This document shows, one piece after another, positions 1-7,476 of a DNA stretch of 34,560 bases. Numbering within the stretch: the stretch's first letter is position 1; the number at the start of each line of letters is the position of its first letter. The notes below the pieces were generated by a model. That model had not been told where the DNA came from. It made no database searches and was given only the letters and a program-made list of their open reading frames with translations. Origin of the DNA: Sphaerisporangium corydalis (GTDB lineage Bacteria > Actinomycetota > Actinomycetes > Streptosporangiales > Streptosporangiaceae); contig NZ_JANZYP010000086.1 of the NCBI RefSeq assembly GCF_025506355.1, forward strand, positions 1 through 34,560. The letters are read 5' to 3'. The translations under genes and the position numbers were made by a program.

Positions 1-127
1 GCTGCACACCGCCTGCGGCGACATCCCACCCGCAGAGTACGAAGCGATCTACTACCGTCACCAACAGGCCGCAGTCACCGCGGCAGAAACCAAGTAGCCG
101 AGTCTCCACGAAACCCGGCGCGGTTCA
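1..127 (+). mobile_element. Right end of an IS3-family insertion sequence
   Basis: The end of a transposase reading frame is followed by about 30 bases ending in GCGCGGTTCA at 127. Read on the minus strand this terminus begins TGAACCGCGCCGGG and continues to GGAGACT, the TGAACC-type inverted repeat seen on many actinobacterial IS3 elements. The interrupted HIT gene resumes at 128. The left end and the target duplication lie outside the window, so the exact boundary rests on the terminus resemblance and on where HIT homology stops. Confidence 0.65.
2..97 (+). CDS. IS3-family transposase (OrfB/integrase type), C-terminal fragment
   Basis: Only the last 31 codons are in the window, in frame from base 2 to a TAG at 95-97. 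The peptide ends HTACGDIPPAEYEAIYY followed by a short polar tail. The 'G.IPPAEYE..YY' ending is the characteristic C-terminus of IS3-family OrfB transposases (DDE integrase core, cut-and-paste through a circular intermediate). The catalytic DDE residues lie upstream, outside the window, so activity cannot be judged. The adjacent TGAACC-type terminal repeat and the truncated HIT gene support the call. Confidence 0.7.
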   Translation: MHTACGDIPPAEYEAIYYRHQQAAVTAAETK

Positions 128-309
128 TAGCGAGCAAGGAACGCGATATGCCGGTCATCTTCGTAGATGAGCTTTTCAAGGTCATAACGCGGATCTCCGC
201 CCACGATGCCACAGACGAAGCACGGCCCCTCCAACGTCCGACGATGGTATGCCGCCACATCGAACGGCACCCGCTGAAAACCCACCGATTCACCGAATCT
301 CTCACCCAT
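128..309 (-). pseudogene. HIT-family protein, truncated by the IS insertion
   Basis: The frame starts at an ATG (307-309) and keeps about 61 residues. It has the N-terminal half of a HIT-type nucleotide hydrolase: a GPCFVCGIVGGDP cysteine motif at about residues 28-40, then LIYEDDRHIAFLARY at about 47-61. In intact relatives this is followed by the strand leading to the HxHxHxx catalytic motif. Here the homology stops exactly where the IS3 terminus begins, and the frame reads on into IS sequence. The catalytic histidines are lost, so the product should be non-functional. The rest of the gene may lie on the other side of the element, before base 1. Confidence 0.7.
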
Positions 310-319
310 GAACCCCAGA

Positions 320-604
320 CTACGAGCCCACCCACCGATAGATCAGCCCACTCAGAAACCGCCTTTCCACCACTGCCTCGACGACTCCTCCCACGATCCC
401 TCTGGCCGCCTTGGCCATCTGACTCACGGGGCGCCGTTCACCGCGACGAAACGCCTTTATAACATGGCACATTCTCTCGCGATCTTTATCGTTATCCCAG
501 AACCAATACGGCAATCCTTGGCCTAGCCAGCTGCCTCTTCTTCTGGGGGCCATGCCTTTGACCACCTCCGAAAACACATCGTTCGCCCGCCACTCGCCAG
601 CCAC
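320..604 (-). CDS. Possible small hypothetical protein upstream of the HIT gene
   Basis: An open frame of 94 codons begins at a GTG and ends 10 bases before the HIT start on the same strand, so the two could have formed an operon. The product is basic (several RRR/ERR clusters), with a tryptophan-rich middle (WLGQGLPYWFWDND) and a hydrophobic glycine/valine stretch near the C-terminus. I see no family. No convincing ribosome binding site precedes the GTG, and codon use is mixed. The 310-671 stretch holds nothing else I can support except the region upstream of the 672 gene. Confidence 0.25.
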   Translation of the reverse strand: MAGEWRANDVFSEVVKGMAPRRRGSWLGQGLPYWFWDNDKDRERMCHVIKAFRRGERRPVSQMAKAARGIVGGVVEAVVERRFLSGLIYRWVGS

Positions 605-671
605 ACGTGTGTCATACTCTTTACTCGATCACATGGCGAGCATGATGGTCGGTCACCTCAGGAGGTTGTGA

Positions 672-1205
672 ATGCGGTCATGGCCATGGCGGTTATCGGC
701 TACAGCACTTGCCCTGGCCCCGACCATGTTCTCCCGATGCGGATGGGCCGGGTCCGGCCCTTGCGGCGAGCTTGACACCACCGGCGCGGGAACCGGAATC
801 ACCACCGTGGCCGAGTTCCTTAATCTCGGTGGCCTGTCTGTTCTAAGAATCTTCCTTTTCGACTCAGCGGTCCTCATGTTCGCGGTGCCCGCGATCCTCG
901 TCGCGCTCACGGCCATCCTCCGCAGTCGGCGCGTCGTCCTCATGGTGACCGGCGTCCTGATCACCTTCGGAGCAATTAACATCCTCGCGACGGCGACCTA
1001 TCGCTGGCTGAGCCTCACCTGGACATTCATCAGCCCAGACAAGAGCCTAGGCGTCACCTCCCCACCATCCGTGTGGATCGGCATCGCCTACCTGAGCGCC
1101 GCCTTCCTCCTGACCACCAGCACGCAACGCTCCGACCCGAAACCAAAACCCACAACAACGACCAATGACGCGCCCAGCACCAGCAGCCCTGTCCGCACTA
1201 CTTAG
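672..1205 (+). CDS. Small predicted membrane protein of unknown function
   Basis: 177 residues with a good ribosome binding site (AGGAGG at 660-665) before ATG 672. The protein has an N-terminal hydrophobic stretch (about residues 8-20), further membrane segments around 55-65, 70-85 and 94-112, and another near 134-147, so it has four or five predicted helices. The tail, from about 150, is a threonine/proline/serine-rich hydrophilic segment. No conserved catalytic motif is visible and I do not recognise a family. It stands alone between the IS-damaged region and cutA, with no close partner on the same strand. Loop composition gives no clear hint of a transported substrate. Confidence 0.6.
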   Translation: MRSWPWRLSATALALAPTMFSRCGWAGSGPCGELDTTGAGTGITTVAEFLNLGGLSVLRIFLFDSAVLMFAVPAILVALTAILRSRRVVLMVTGVLITFGAINILATATYRWLSLTWTFISPDKSLGVTSPPSVWIGIAYLSAAFLLTTSTQRSDPKPKPTTTTNDAPSTSSPVRTT

Positions 1206-1406
1206 CCCAACTGCGATTGGTTATTGTTGCGCCGATTCCAGGGCGGGGCTATTAGGCGGTAGACGGTAACTTTTAACCGGAAGATCAAGCGGACTGCCAG
1301 CGGACGGCACAACCCGAATCAAGCACGATTCGATAGTGATCTATGCTCAGCCTGGTAGTCATGTCGTCGCGGGGACGGCGGCGCCGTCGTCTCGCCAGGA
1401 GGTTCA

Positions 1407-1739
1407 GTGTCGGATTGCGTGGAAGTGCACGTTACGGCGGGCAGTCGTGAGGAAGCCGATCAGATCTGTTCGGCCGTTGTGGAACGGCGCCTGGCCGCGT
1501 GCGCCCAAGTTGTCGCCCCCATCGCTTCCACGTACTGGTGGGAAGGCGAGGTACAGCGATCGGACGAGTGGTTACTGTTCATGAAGACCACCTCCGATCG
1601 GTTCGACGATCTCGCAGCCCACGTCCGAGGGCTCCACTCCTACGAGGTTCCCGAGATCGTCGCCGTCCCCCTGGTGGCCGGCACTGCTGACTACCTGGAG
1701 TGGATCAAGAGAGAGACGAACTCCGGTCCTGGCGAGTAG
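1407..1739 (+). CDS. cutA: CutA divalent-cation tolerance protein
   Basis: 110 residues, the normal CutA1 length. CutA forms a very stable cytoplasmic trimer and has been linked to copper/divalent metal tolerance. Family features in order: a beta strand CVEVHVTAGSREEADQI at 4-20, VVERRLAACAQVV at 24-36, ASTYWWEGEVQRSDEWLLFMKT at about 40-61, then YEVPEIVAVPL and the closing YLEWI. These match the CutA1 signature (RLAAC, YWW.G, E..L..KT, YE.PEI). The GTG start at 1407 is fixed by AGGAGG at 1397-1402. The 3' end overlaps the convergent regulator gene by 35 bases. Confidence 0.93.
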   Translation: MSDCVEVHVTAGSREEADQICSAVVERRLAACAQVVAPIASTYWWEGEVQRSDEWLLFMKTTSDRFDDLAAHVRGLHSYEVPEIVAVPLVAGTADYLEWIKRETNSGPGE

Positions 1740-3192
1740 CGGCGATCTCCTGAAGGAGTTCCTGCGAGGCCTGGTCTCTCCTGCCGGTGAGTGCCCGTTC
1801 CAACGTGGCGAGATGCCGGAGACCCCAGTTCGATTCCGTATGGCGTACGGATTTCAGGGCGCGTCGAGCGAAGGAAAGTCCTTCCGAGTGATTGCCGAGC
1901 TTGAATTGACCCTGGGCGATGTCGGCATATATGACGGAGACCCTTTTGCCCTCGCTGTCAGAGGCGACAGCGGACAGGGCTTCCTGACCCGCCTCCGTGA
2001 CCCGGCGCTCGTCGCCAAGGCCAACATAGATCGACAGACGGAAGGCTGCGACGCGTCCGACGTCGAGAAAGCGTGTCCATGCGTGCTCTCGGTGCGGGCG
2101 GGCCCGGGTGTATACCTCTTCCGCCTGCTGAAGGACATCCAGCGAACGCCGGTCTCCAAGAGCGGCCACTTCCTCGGCTTCCCGATACAGCAGCCACGCA
2201 CGGGTGGCATCCTCCCCACGGGTAGGCAGGAACTCTTTCGCGTGCTGGATCTGCTCATAGGCATCTCGACCGCTGACCGTGTAAGCCTGGTAGGCGTATG
2301 CGCATGCCTGGATGACGCGATGCCCACTCTCCTTGGCCGCCAATGCGGCCAACCGCTCGAACGATGTGGCCTGGTTCGACTGGCCAAGATCCCAAGCGGT
2401 CCAGGCGGCGAGGGTTGCCGCTTCCCCAGCAGTGATGGCAAGGCGACGGCGGTAGGACTCCGGCACTCCACTCTGGAGCAGGGTGCTGATCTCGTTGATA
2501 TGCGTGGTCAAGCCTTGGTATATCGCTCGGGCAGGTAGGCCGAACTCCAGGCGGTGAAAGCCCACGGTACGGGCTTCCAATCGCTCTATGGCGTCTTCGT
2601 CCAGCCTTCCCTGGCCCGTCAGTGCCTTGGAGAACCGTTCCCATGGATCAGAGATGCCAACTGCCGCTTCGGCAGTCATTCCCGCTGCGAGGAGCAGCAT
2701 CGTCCTGCGGTCCATACGTGCGTCCAGCCTTCCCACCACCCACGCCAGCGTCATGAGATCAACGCTTGCGGGGTCACAACGAAGCGAGTCGAAACCATCG
2801 CTTTCGACGCTAAGCCGGAGGGAAGCTGGGATGCCATCCCAGGACGGGATACTAACCGGGGTTGGACTTCGGGTCAGCAGAGGGGCAGGCTCGTGGCTGG
2901 TGTGGCAGGCCAATCCCAAGACCGTCCGGGCGGCATCGGACATGTGTAGCCCGTCTGCGATTCTTTCGTACACCTCCAGCTTGCTGACCTGTACCGCGCC
3001 CTTCATGATTTCACTCACTTTGCCCTGGCTAAGCCCGGTTGCGATACCGATAGCCGTCTGGCTCATACCTGCGTACTGACGCACTAACCGGAAGACTTGT
3101 CCCATGTCACGGGCTTGGAGGGCATCAAGCATCGCTGGGCGCTGCCAGACGGCGGCGAGGATCTTGTAAGGGTCTGCCGAGCCTGCAAGCAT
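1705..3192 (-). CDS. XRE-family transcriptional regulator with long TPR-like C-terminus
   Basis: 495 residues. The N-terminal ~90 residues carry an XRE/Cro helix-turn-helix: MGQVFRLVRQYAGMSQTAIG, then TGLSQGKVSEIMKG at about 53-66, the recognition-helix region. The remainder (about 150-490) is alpha-helical and alanine-rich with repeated helix pairs of TPR type. This layout is common in actinobacterial regulators whose helical part senses a peptide or a partner protein. The ATG start at 3190-3192 is preceded by AAGGA on the minus strand. It is divergent from two small coupled genes at 3563-4191, an arrangement often seen for this class. The ligand and targets are unknown. Confidence 0.85.
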   Translation of the reverse strand: MLAGSADPYKILAAVWQRPAMLDALQARDMGQVFRLVRQYAGMSQTAIGIATGLSQGKVSEIMKGAVQVSKLEVYERIADGLHMSDAARTVLGLACHTSHEPAPLLTRSPTPVSIPSWDGIPASLRLSVESDGFDSLRCDPASVDLMTLAWVVGRLDARMDRRTMLLLAAGMTAEAAVGISDPWERFSKALTGQGRLDEDAIERLEARTVGFHRLEFGLPARAIYQGLTTHINEISTLLQSGVPESYRRRLAITAGEAATLAAWTAWDLGQSNQATSFERLAALAAKESGHRVIQACAYAYQAYTVSGRDAYEQIQHAKEFLPTRGEDATRAWLLYREAEEVAALGDRRSLDVLQQAEEVYTRARPHREHAWTRFLDVGRVAAFRLSIYVGLGDERRVTEAGQEALSAVASDSEGKRVSVIYADIAQGQFKLGNHSEGLSFARRALKSVRHTESNWGLRHLATLERALTGRRDQASQELLQEIAATRQDRSSSLS

Positions 3193-3562
3193 TCGGTGAC
3201 ATCCTTCCGTGCCTACTCAGGCCGCAAGTAGGGCAATTTCGACGATAAGTGCTGACGGTGCACACCGCCACCGGATACCAGCATCCAGCTAATGAATACC
3301 GGCATGGGATGGGTTGCACACACTGAGTTACCCATTCTTAACGCCATGTTTCTTAGTCAGGAGTCATGCGAGGGAAAGTGCCCCTCATGTCGCATGAAGG
3401 GCTGGCACTTCATCCGAGCGCGTCAGGCCAACGCCGATGCTCAATCGGTGGGTGGGCCTACGGAACTGCGGCGGACGGAGTCCGTCAACCGCCCGGATAC
3501 CCAGAGCGAAGCACCCCAGCCGGGTGATCTCAATCATTCATGTGTGAAGGAAGATCAGGCTC
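3193..3562. promoter_or_regulatory. Divergent intergenic region with a long interrupted hairpin
   Basis: This 370-base gap should hold the promoters of the XRE regulator and of the 3563 gene. At 3377-3409 the two arms AGTG-CCCCTCATG and CATGAAGGG-CTGG-CACT form an imperfect inverted repeat around a TCG centre, a plausible operator or RNA hairpin. Two open frames cross it: 95 codons from 3292, and 46 codons from the ATG at 3387 with a distant GAGGG. Neither shows clear coding signals or a recognised family, so they are not called as genes. Confidence 0.45.
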
Positions 3563-3922
3563 GTGGCGCTCTCGGGTGACGCCGTAGAGCAGTCGACGGC
3601 GACGTACTACGACGCGTTGTTAGGCGGGCTTAATGACGCGCTGAGGGTGCATGGCGTTCGTGGGCGGGTGGTGCGGGTGGTGCGGGTTCGGTTGCGATTT
3701 GAGGAATGCTGCCCGCCGGGGTATGCCCCTCCGGTGTTGGAGGTGCGTGGGGCGGATCGCCGGCTGCGTGCGACGGTGGGCATCGTTCAGGGTGCTAGTG
3801 AGGCGGCCTACCTCGTTCGCCTGGTGGGTGAGGCCTTGCATTATTTGTTCCCCGTCAACGAGGGGGCGGAGGCACTCACGCTCTTGGTGGGTAAGGCTCA
3901 GGACTGGCAGATGGTGCCGTGA
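3563..3922 (+). CDS. Small hypothetical protein, first of a coupled pair
   Basis: 119 residues from a GTG at 3563, with a GAAGGAAGATC purine run upstream as a likely ribosome binding site. The product is soluble, with a strongly basic Arg/Val stretch (VRGRVVRVVRVRLRFEE) at about 32-48, then PPVLEVRGADRRLRATVGIVQG and a hydrophobic helix near AAYLVRLVGEALHYLFP. No named domain is recognised. The stop overlaps the next start by four bases (GTGA), so the two are translationally coupled. It sits divergent from an XRE-TPR regulator. Small genes beside such regulators in actinobacteria often encode their accessory or antagonist proteins; that is an inference from context only. Confidence 0.6.
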   Translation: MALSGDAVEQSTATYYDALLGGLNDALRVHGVRGRVVRVVRVRLRFEECCPPGYAPPVLEVRGADRRLRATVGIVQGASEAAYLVRLVGEALHYLFPVNEGAEALTLLVGKAQDWQMVP

Positions 3923-4191
3923 GCGCTCCCAGTCTTGGGCAGCTCCAGCAGCGTCACGGTCGTACCTGGCAGATCTTCGATTTCTACGGCGGATGGGTCG
4001 CCGTCCGGCATCATTCCTGGTCGGTCGAAGCTGAACGGCGAGGCATCCGGAACGTTATCGGGGCCGACAGTCTCGCCGATCTCGCAGTGCGCCTTGACGA
4101 GCAGTCCAAAACCGAGGCGCGTCGTCTCGCGCCACTACCACCCATCCCGCGTAGAGCGCCGGACGACGAGAGAACCATCCCGCCGTCATAG
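3919..4191 (+). CDS. Small hypothetical protein, second of a coupled pair
   Basis: 90 residues starting at GTG 3919 inside the GTGA overlap with the preceding stop codon. Visible features: GQLQQRHGRTWQIFDFYGGWVAVRHHS at about 7-33, then a likely helix rich in Asp/Leu (IGADSLADLAVRLDEQSK), ending in a proline/arginine-rich tail. No signal peptide or membrane segment is present. The aromatic Trp/Phe/Tyr block followed by a helix resembles many small actinobacterial proteins found next to XRE regulators, but I cannot assign a family. Function unknown; co-expression with the 3563 gene is likely. Confidence 0.55.
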   Translation: MSAPSLGQLQQRHGRTWQIFDFYGGWVAVRHHSWSVEAERRGIRNVIGADSLADLAVRLDEQSKTEARRLAPLPPIPRRAPDDERTIPPS

Positions 4192-4360
4192 CCATCTCCA
4201 TTCCGACACCTCGGTGGTCGTCCATACGAGGGGGTGTTGGTCACTTAGAAGTGGCCTGGGTCAGGCTCGTCTTCCTGCGCGTCTTCGCCGGTAAAGATCT
4301 TGAGTCTCTTTTGTCGGAGGGGACTGCGATCATGCTGCTCCGGTGATCGAAGGAGCGATG

Positions 4361-4972
4361 ATGACAGAGTGTCCCGAGGAGTTCCGCTGGCTCTCCGGCT
4401 ATGAACAACTAGGTGAGATCTACTGCGTGTCCTTCGTCCGAGGCCTATCGCCGGAGGAGGTCCTCCGGCGGTTCGGCGTGGACGAGAGCACCCTGGAGGA
4501 GGTGACGTTCGCCGAGCTGGACGAGCGCTCGGCGGAGAGCATGAGGGACGACGCGGCCGGTTACATCGGCGCCGCGAAGATCGGTGACTGGACCGTGGTC
4601 GTCGAACCGGGGGGATGGCAGATCGCTGTCGACTCTGAGATATACACCCCGGTCTCGCGAGGAACCGAGGTCGTGTCGGTCTGCCGGCACGACTATGCCT
4701 CGGACACTTTCGCGTACATCGTCGACGGCGAGCCGGTCGTCTTGTTCGACCCAATGCTCCCGGACGAACGGTCGGGCAGCGACCCGGATCGTTTCGTCAT
4801 GGAGATGCGCGAAGCCGGCCTGGACCCCGACCATGACATCGACGTCGATGATGCACACATCGACTTCCCGATGGAGCGCTCGTTCGCTCTGGCTAGCAGA
4901 GTCACCGGTCTTCCCTTCTCCCCAGAGATACTGGAGCTGCGGTTCCTCGGCGCAGAGCCCCTTGAAAACTGA
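4361..4972 (+). CDS. DUF6461-type protein
   Basis: About 203 acidic residues. I chose ATG 4361 because GAAGGAG (4349-4354) lies six bases upstream; ATG 4358 and GTG 4343 are possible alternatives. The sequence has the look of the actinobacterial DUF6461 family: an N-terminal FRWLSGYEQLGEIYCVSFVRGLSPEEVLRRFGV block cut here into shorter motifs, then GDWTVVVEPGGWQ and a central beta-rich part ending DGEPVVLFDP. The C-terminal part is Asp/Glu-rich (DPDHDIDVDDAH). Molecular function of the family is not established. No operon partner is evident; the neighbouring downstream gene is a broken regulator on the opposite strand. Confidence 0.7.
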   Translation: MTECPEEFRWLSGYEQLGEIYCVSFVRGLSPEEVLRRFGVDESTLEEVTFAELDERSAESMRDDAAGYIGAAKIGDWTVVVEPGGWQIAVDSEIYTPVSRGTEVVSVCRHDYASDTFAYIVDGEPVVLFDPMLPDERSGSDPDRFVMEMREAGLDPDHDIDVDDAHIDFPMERSFALASRVTGLPFSPEILELRFLGAEPLEN

Positions 4973-4979
4973 CCGGCAG

Positions 4980-5426
4980 GACCAGCGCTCGCCTGCCCGA
5001 ACTGCCCTGCACCATCTGCGGTATGGCGACCGAGGCGAAGGCAGCCATGTGCGCGAGCAGCACGATGAACTCGGCACTGACCGAGTCGGTGAGCTCGCCC
5101 GCGCGCTGACGATCGCGGATGCGGCGCACACCGTCTTCGATTCGCTGCCCCTGTAGGTGATCGGACTCCTCGGTACCTTGGCCGGGGTTGCCGCAGAGGG
5201 TCTGCCACACGACCGGGCGCACTCATTCCAGGTGATCGAGGGTCACGTCGAGATACGCCTGTAGCGACTCGGCGAAAGTGGCCCCCGGAGGCACCCGTGT
5301 CTTCTGACGGGCGGACCAGCGCCGTCTGTGTTCATCGAGCAGGCATTGCTCCCCACCGACGTCTCTGCCGGGTTCGCTAGGCCATCTGGTCACGCTCTCC
5401 TGGAGTGCGGTGCCGAGGAGGCGCAC
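4980..5426 (-). pseudogene. TetR-family regulator, degenerate
   Basis: Reading on the minus strand, the segment LLDEHRRRWSARQK, then FAESLQAYLDVTLDHLE resembles the start of a TetR ligand-binding domain. A TGA at 5223-5225 interrupts the frame, and the same frame continues with RIEDGVRRIRDRQRAGEL and SAEFIVLLAHMAAFASVA, typical late TetR helices. No N-terminal helix-turn-helix is visible: upstream of 5426 an in-frame stop is met within about five codons and the sequence becomes the promoter region of the divergent oxidoreductase gene. Loss of the DNA-binding domain plus an internal stop make this a pseudogene. It once probably controlled the 5553 gene. Confidence 0.65.
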
Positions 5427-5476
5427 GTGGCTGTTCGCTTACCCCTTCTCGCGCGACCACCGCCCCAACAAAGCAC

Positions 5477-5513
5477 TCAATCACTTGATTGACAACTGTC
5501 CACCAATCGATTG
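5477..5513. promoter_or_regulatory. Two adjacent palindromes, likely former TetR operators
   Basis: TCAATCA-CT-TGATTGA (5477-5492) has perfect 7-bp arms. CAATCGATTG (5504-5513) is a perfect palindrome. Both contain the CAATC/GATTG half-site and both overlap the predicted promoter of the oxidoreductase gene, as expected for TetR autoregulatory operators between divergent genes. Confidence 0.5.
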
Positions 5514-5518
5514 ATACT
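5489..5518 (+). promoter_or_regulatory. Predicted promoter of the oxidoreductase gene
   Basis: A consensus -35 TTGACA at 5489-5494 and a -10-like GATACT at 5513-5518 are separated by 18 bases, about 35 bases upstream of the ATG at 5553. The palindromes flank and overlap both boxes. Confidence 0.5.
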
Positions 5519-5552
5519 TCTTCGACGAGCTGGACACATGAAGGGGTAAGAC

Positions 5553-6467
5553 ATGGCGAGGATCGTGGTGTTCGCCGAGTACGGCGAACCGGAGGTGCTT
5601 CAGGTGGTCGAAGCGGACGACCCGCACCCTGCGGAAGGGGAGATCCGAGTACGGGTGAAGGCGGCCGGCGTGCAGCCATTCGACGCCGGCTACCGACGTG
5701 GCGCTTTCGCCCAGTACAACCCCGCCGTGTTCCCCGCGCGCCTTGGAAACGAGGTGGCGGGTGTCGTAGACATGGTCGGGACCGGTGTCACCGAGTTCAC
5801 GGCAGGCGAGGCGATCATCGCCTTCGTCGACAGTGTCGGATACGCCGACACCGTCGTGGCACCGGCGAGCAGCGCCGTACGCAAGCCGTCCGCCATGCCA
5901 TGGACAGAAGCCGGAGTGCTATCAGCCAGCGGACAAACAGCCGACACCGCGCTCGACGCACTGAACGTCACCGCCGGCGACCGCCTGCTGATACATGCGG
6001 CGGCCGGTGGCGTCGGCTCGTTCGCGACACAGCTCGCGATCGCACGCGGGGCCACCGTGATCGGCACCGCAAGTCAGCGTAATCACGCCTACCTGGAGAG
6101 CCTCGGAGCCATGCCGGTGACGTACGGACCGGGACTCGCCGATCGGGTCCGGCAACTGGCGCCGGACGGCATCACCGCGGCACTGGACTGCGTCGGCGGC
6201 GAGGCCAACGACATTTCCGTGCGGCTGCTCGGCACGGCCGAGCGCGCCATCACCCTGGTCGACTGGCAGGCCGAACAACGTCTTGGGGTACGCAGGGTCG
6301 GGACCGACCGATCAGCCGCCCGCCTCGCCGGTCTTGTCGCTCGATACAAGAAAGGCGACCTGACGGTGCCGATATGGAAGCGATTCGGCCTGGAGGAAGC
6401 GCCCCTCGCGCATCGCGAGATCGAGACCGGTCATGCCCGCGGGAAAATCGTGCTGGTGACGACGTGA
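5553..6467 (+). CDS. NADP-dependent quinone-oxidoreductase-like MDR protein
   Basis: 304 residues, the usual length for the zinc-free quinone reductase branch of the medium-chain dehydrogenase/reductase superfamily. The N-terminal GroES-like domain shows VVFAEYGEPEVLQV, VRVKAAGVQPFDAGYRRG and the GNEVAGVV strand. The Rossmann domain has LLIHAAAGGVGSFATQLA at about 150-167, the NAD(P)-binding AAxGGVG motif. No structural or catalytic zinc-binding cysteines are seen. It likely reduces quinones or enals with NADPH. ATG 5553 has AAGGGG upstream. The stop overlaps the start of the next gene (GTGA), so the two form an operon, formerly under a TetR repressor. Confidence 0.88.
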   Translation: MARIVVFAEYGEPEVLQVVEADDPHPAEGEIRVRVKAAGVQPFDAGYRRGAFAQYNPAVFPARLGNEVAGVVDMVGTGVTEFTAGEAIIAFVDSVGYADTVVAPASSAVRKPSAMPWTEAGVLSASGQTADTALDALNVTAGDRLLIHAAAGGVGSFATQLAIARGATVIGTASQRNHAYLESLGAMPVTYGPGLADRVRQLAPDGITAALDCVGGEANDISVRLLGTAERAITLVDWQAEQRLGVRRVGTDRSAARLAGLVARYKKGDLTVPIWKRFGLEEAPLAHREIETGHARGKIVLVTT

Positions 6468-6886
6468 GCCGAATCGACACCACCGTCTTCACCGAGGGTG
6501 AGATCGCCTACATTTCCGCCCAGCGACTCGGCCGTCTGGCCACGATTGGACCGGATGATGGCCCGCAGGTCAATCCGGTGTCCTGCTACTACAATCCGGT
6601 GACTAACACGATCGACATCGGCGGTCACAACATGGCCGCCAGCCGTAAATACCGCAATGTGCGGGCGAGGCCACGGGCCGCCGTCGTCGTCGACGACATG
6701 TCGGGCGGCATGGACAGCATCCGATGCTTGGAGATCCGCGGCACCGCAGAAGCCATCGACACCCCCTCCGACAGCGCCGCCCGTACGTCCGGCCCGATCA
6801 TCCGCATCTACCCGCGCCGCGTCATCGGCTGGGGCATCGACCCGCCACACCAAGCCCGCGGCGCCCGATCCGTCCCGCAACGTTGA
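6464..6886 (+). CDS. PPOX-class (pyridoxamine-phosphate-oxidase-fold) F420/flavin-dependent protein
   Basis: About 140 residues from GTG 6464, overlapping the upstream stop by four bases. Split-barrel features: FTEGEIAYISAQRLGRLATIG at the start in two strands, PQVNPVSCYYNP, then KYRNVRARPRAAVVVDD and the C-terminal strand CLEIRGTAEA. The final IIRIYPRRVIGWGID matches actinobacterial PPOX-class F420-dependent proteins. The coenzyme is probably F420 but cannot be proved from the sequence. Coupling with the quinone reductase suggests a shared redox or detoxification role. It ends about 180 bases before the duplicated tRNA segment that marks the left island boundary. Confidence 0.8.
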   Translation: MSRIDTTVFTEGEIAYISAQRLGRLATIGPDDGPQVNPVSCYYNPVTNTIDIGGHNMAASRKYRNVRARPRAAVVVDDMSGGMDSIRCLEIRGTAEAIDTPSDSAARTSGPIIRIYPRRVIGWGIDPPHQARGARSVPQR

Positions 6887-7061
6887 GGTCAAGCGGATCA
6901 AAGGAGCGGACTACGAACATTCCTCGAACAAGCGGCAGCAGCCCATCGGCGACCCCCACGCAATCCATCTGAGGAAGGCGAGCAATCACCGCGCGATGCA
7001 GCCCTGGCATCCGTCCAATGCCGGAGAGGCTCTGACCTACCAACTCAGATCTGAACCTCGT

Positions 7062-7106
7062 GGTGGGCGCTACTGGGTTCGAACCAGTGATCCCTCGCTT
7101 GTAAGG
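7062..7106 (-). repeat. attL-like duplication of the tRNA-Val 3' half
   Basis: These 45 bases match 12126-12170, the 3' part of the intact tRNA-Val gene, with one mismatch (T at 7091 versus C at 12155). Identity runs from the anticodon loop to just past the 3' end, the segment usually shared by attP and attB of tyrosine-integrase elements. It lacks the 5' half, so it is not a working tRNA. It marks the left boundary of a 5.06-kb island. Confidence 0.85.
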
Positions 7107-7189
7107 AGCCACGATCGTCCCAAGAGGGCTTGGACCTGCGGCGCGCCGCGCCTGACCTACCACGAACGACCGTGCCCAGCGGGCGCTAA

Positions 7190-7297
7190 TGGCACGCTAA
7201 TGGCACGGTGATCATGCTGCCGACCTGTGTTTCCACCGTGCTGGACGACACGAAGTGGCACGCCCTCGGGCACGCAGATGGCACGTAGGTGGCCACG
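7190..7297. repeat. TGGCACG repeat cluster beside the left att copy
   Basis: TGGCACG occurs at 7190-7196, 7201-7207, 7256-7262 and 7279-7285, with the variants GGGCACG at 7268-7274 and GTGGCCACG ending at 7297. Short direct repeats next to an att site are typical of integrase or excisionase arm-type binding sites. A further 12-bp tandem pair (ACTGCAACTAGA then ACTGCAACTAGG) lies at 7412-7435. No gene is supported between 6887 and 8083. Confidence 0.45.
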
Positions 7298-7476
7298 ACA
7301 CCCCTGCAGACCTAAACCGCATTAGCAGCTCGAATCCTGGCCGTCCCGATCAGTCCCACCTGGACCAACGCCCCACACCGGTCCGCCTGGAACGCCGTCG
7401 TACGGGCTCGTACTGCAACTAGAACTGCAACTAGGGAGGCACTCACCCCCTGCGTACCCGCACAGCTCCCCCACCT

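Noticed and set aside
3292..3579. 95-codon frame with a CPSC motif between the XRE regulator and the 3563 gene
   Set aside because: No ribosome site, no recognised family, and it overlaps the hairpin and the start of a better-supported gene.
7062..7106. Possible second tRNA-Val gene
   Set aside because: Only the anticodon loop to 3' end is present; the D-arm and 5' acceptor strand are missing.
6822..7163. Minus-strand frame crossing the left tRNA fragment
   Set aside because: It contains YKRGITGSNPVAPT, a well-known translation artefact of tRNA sequence.
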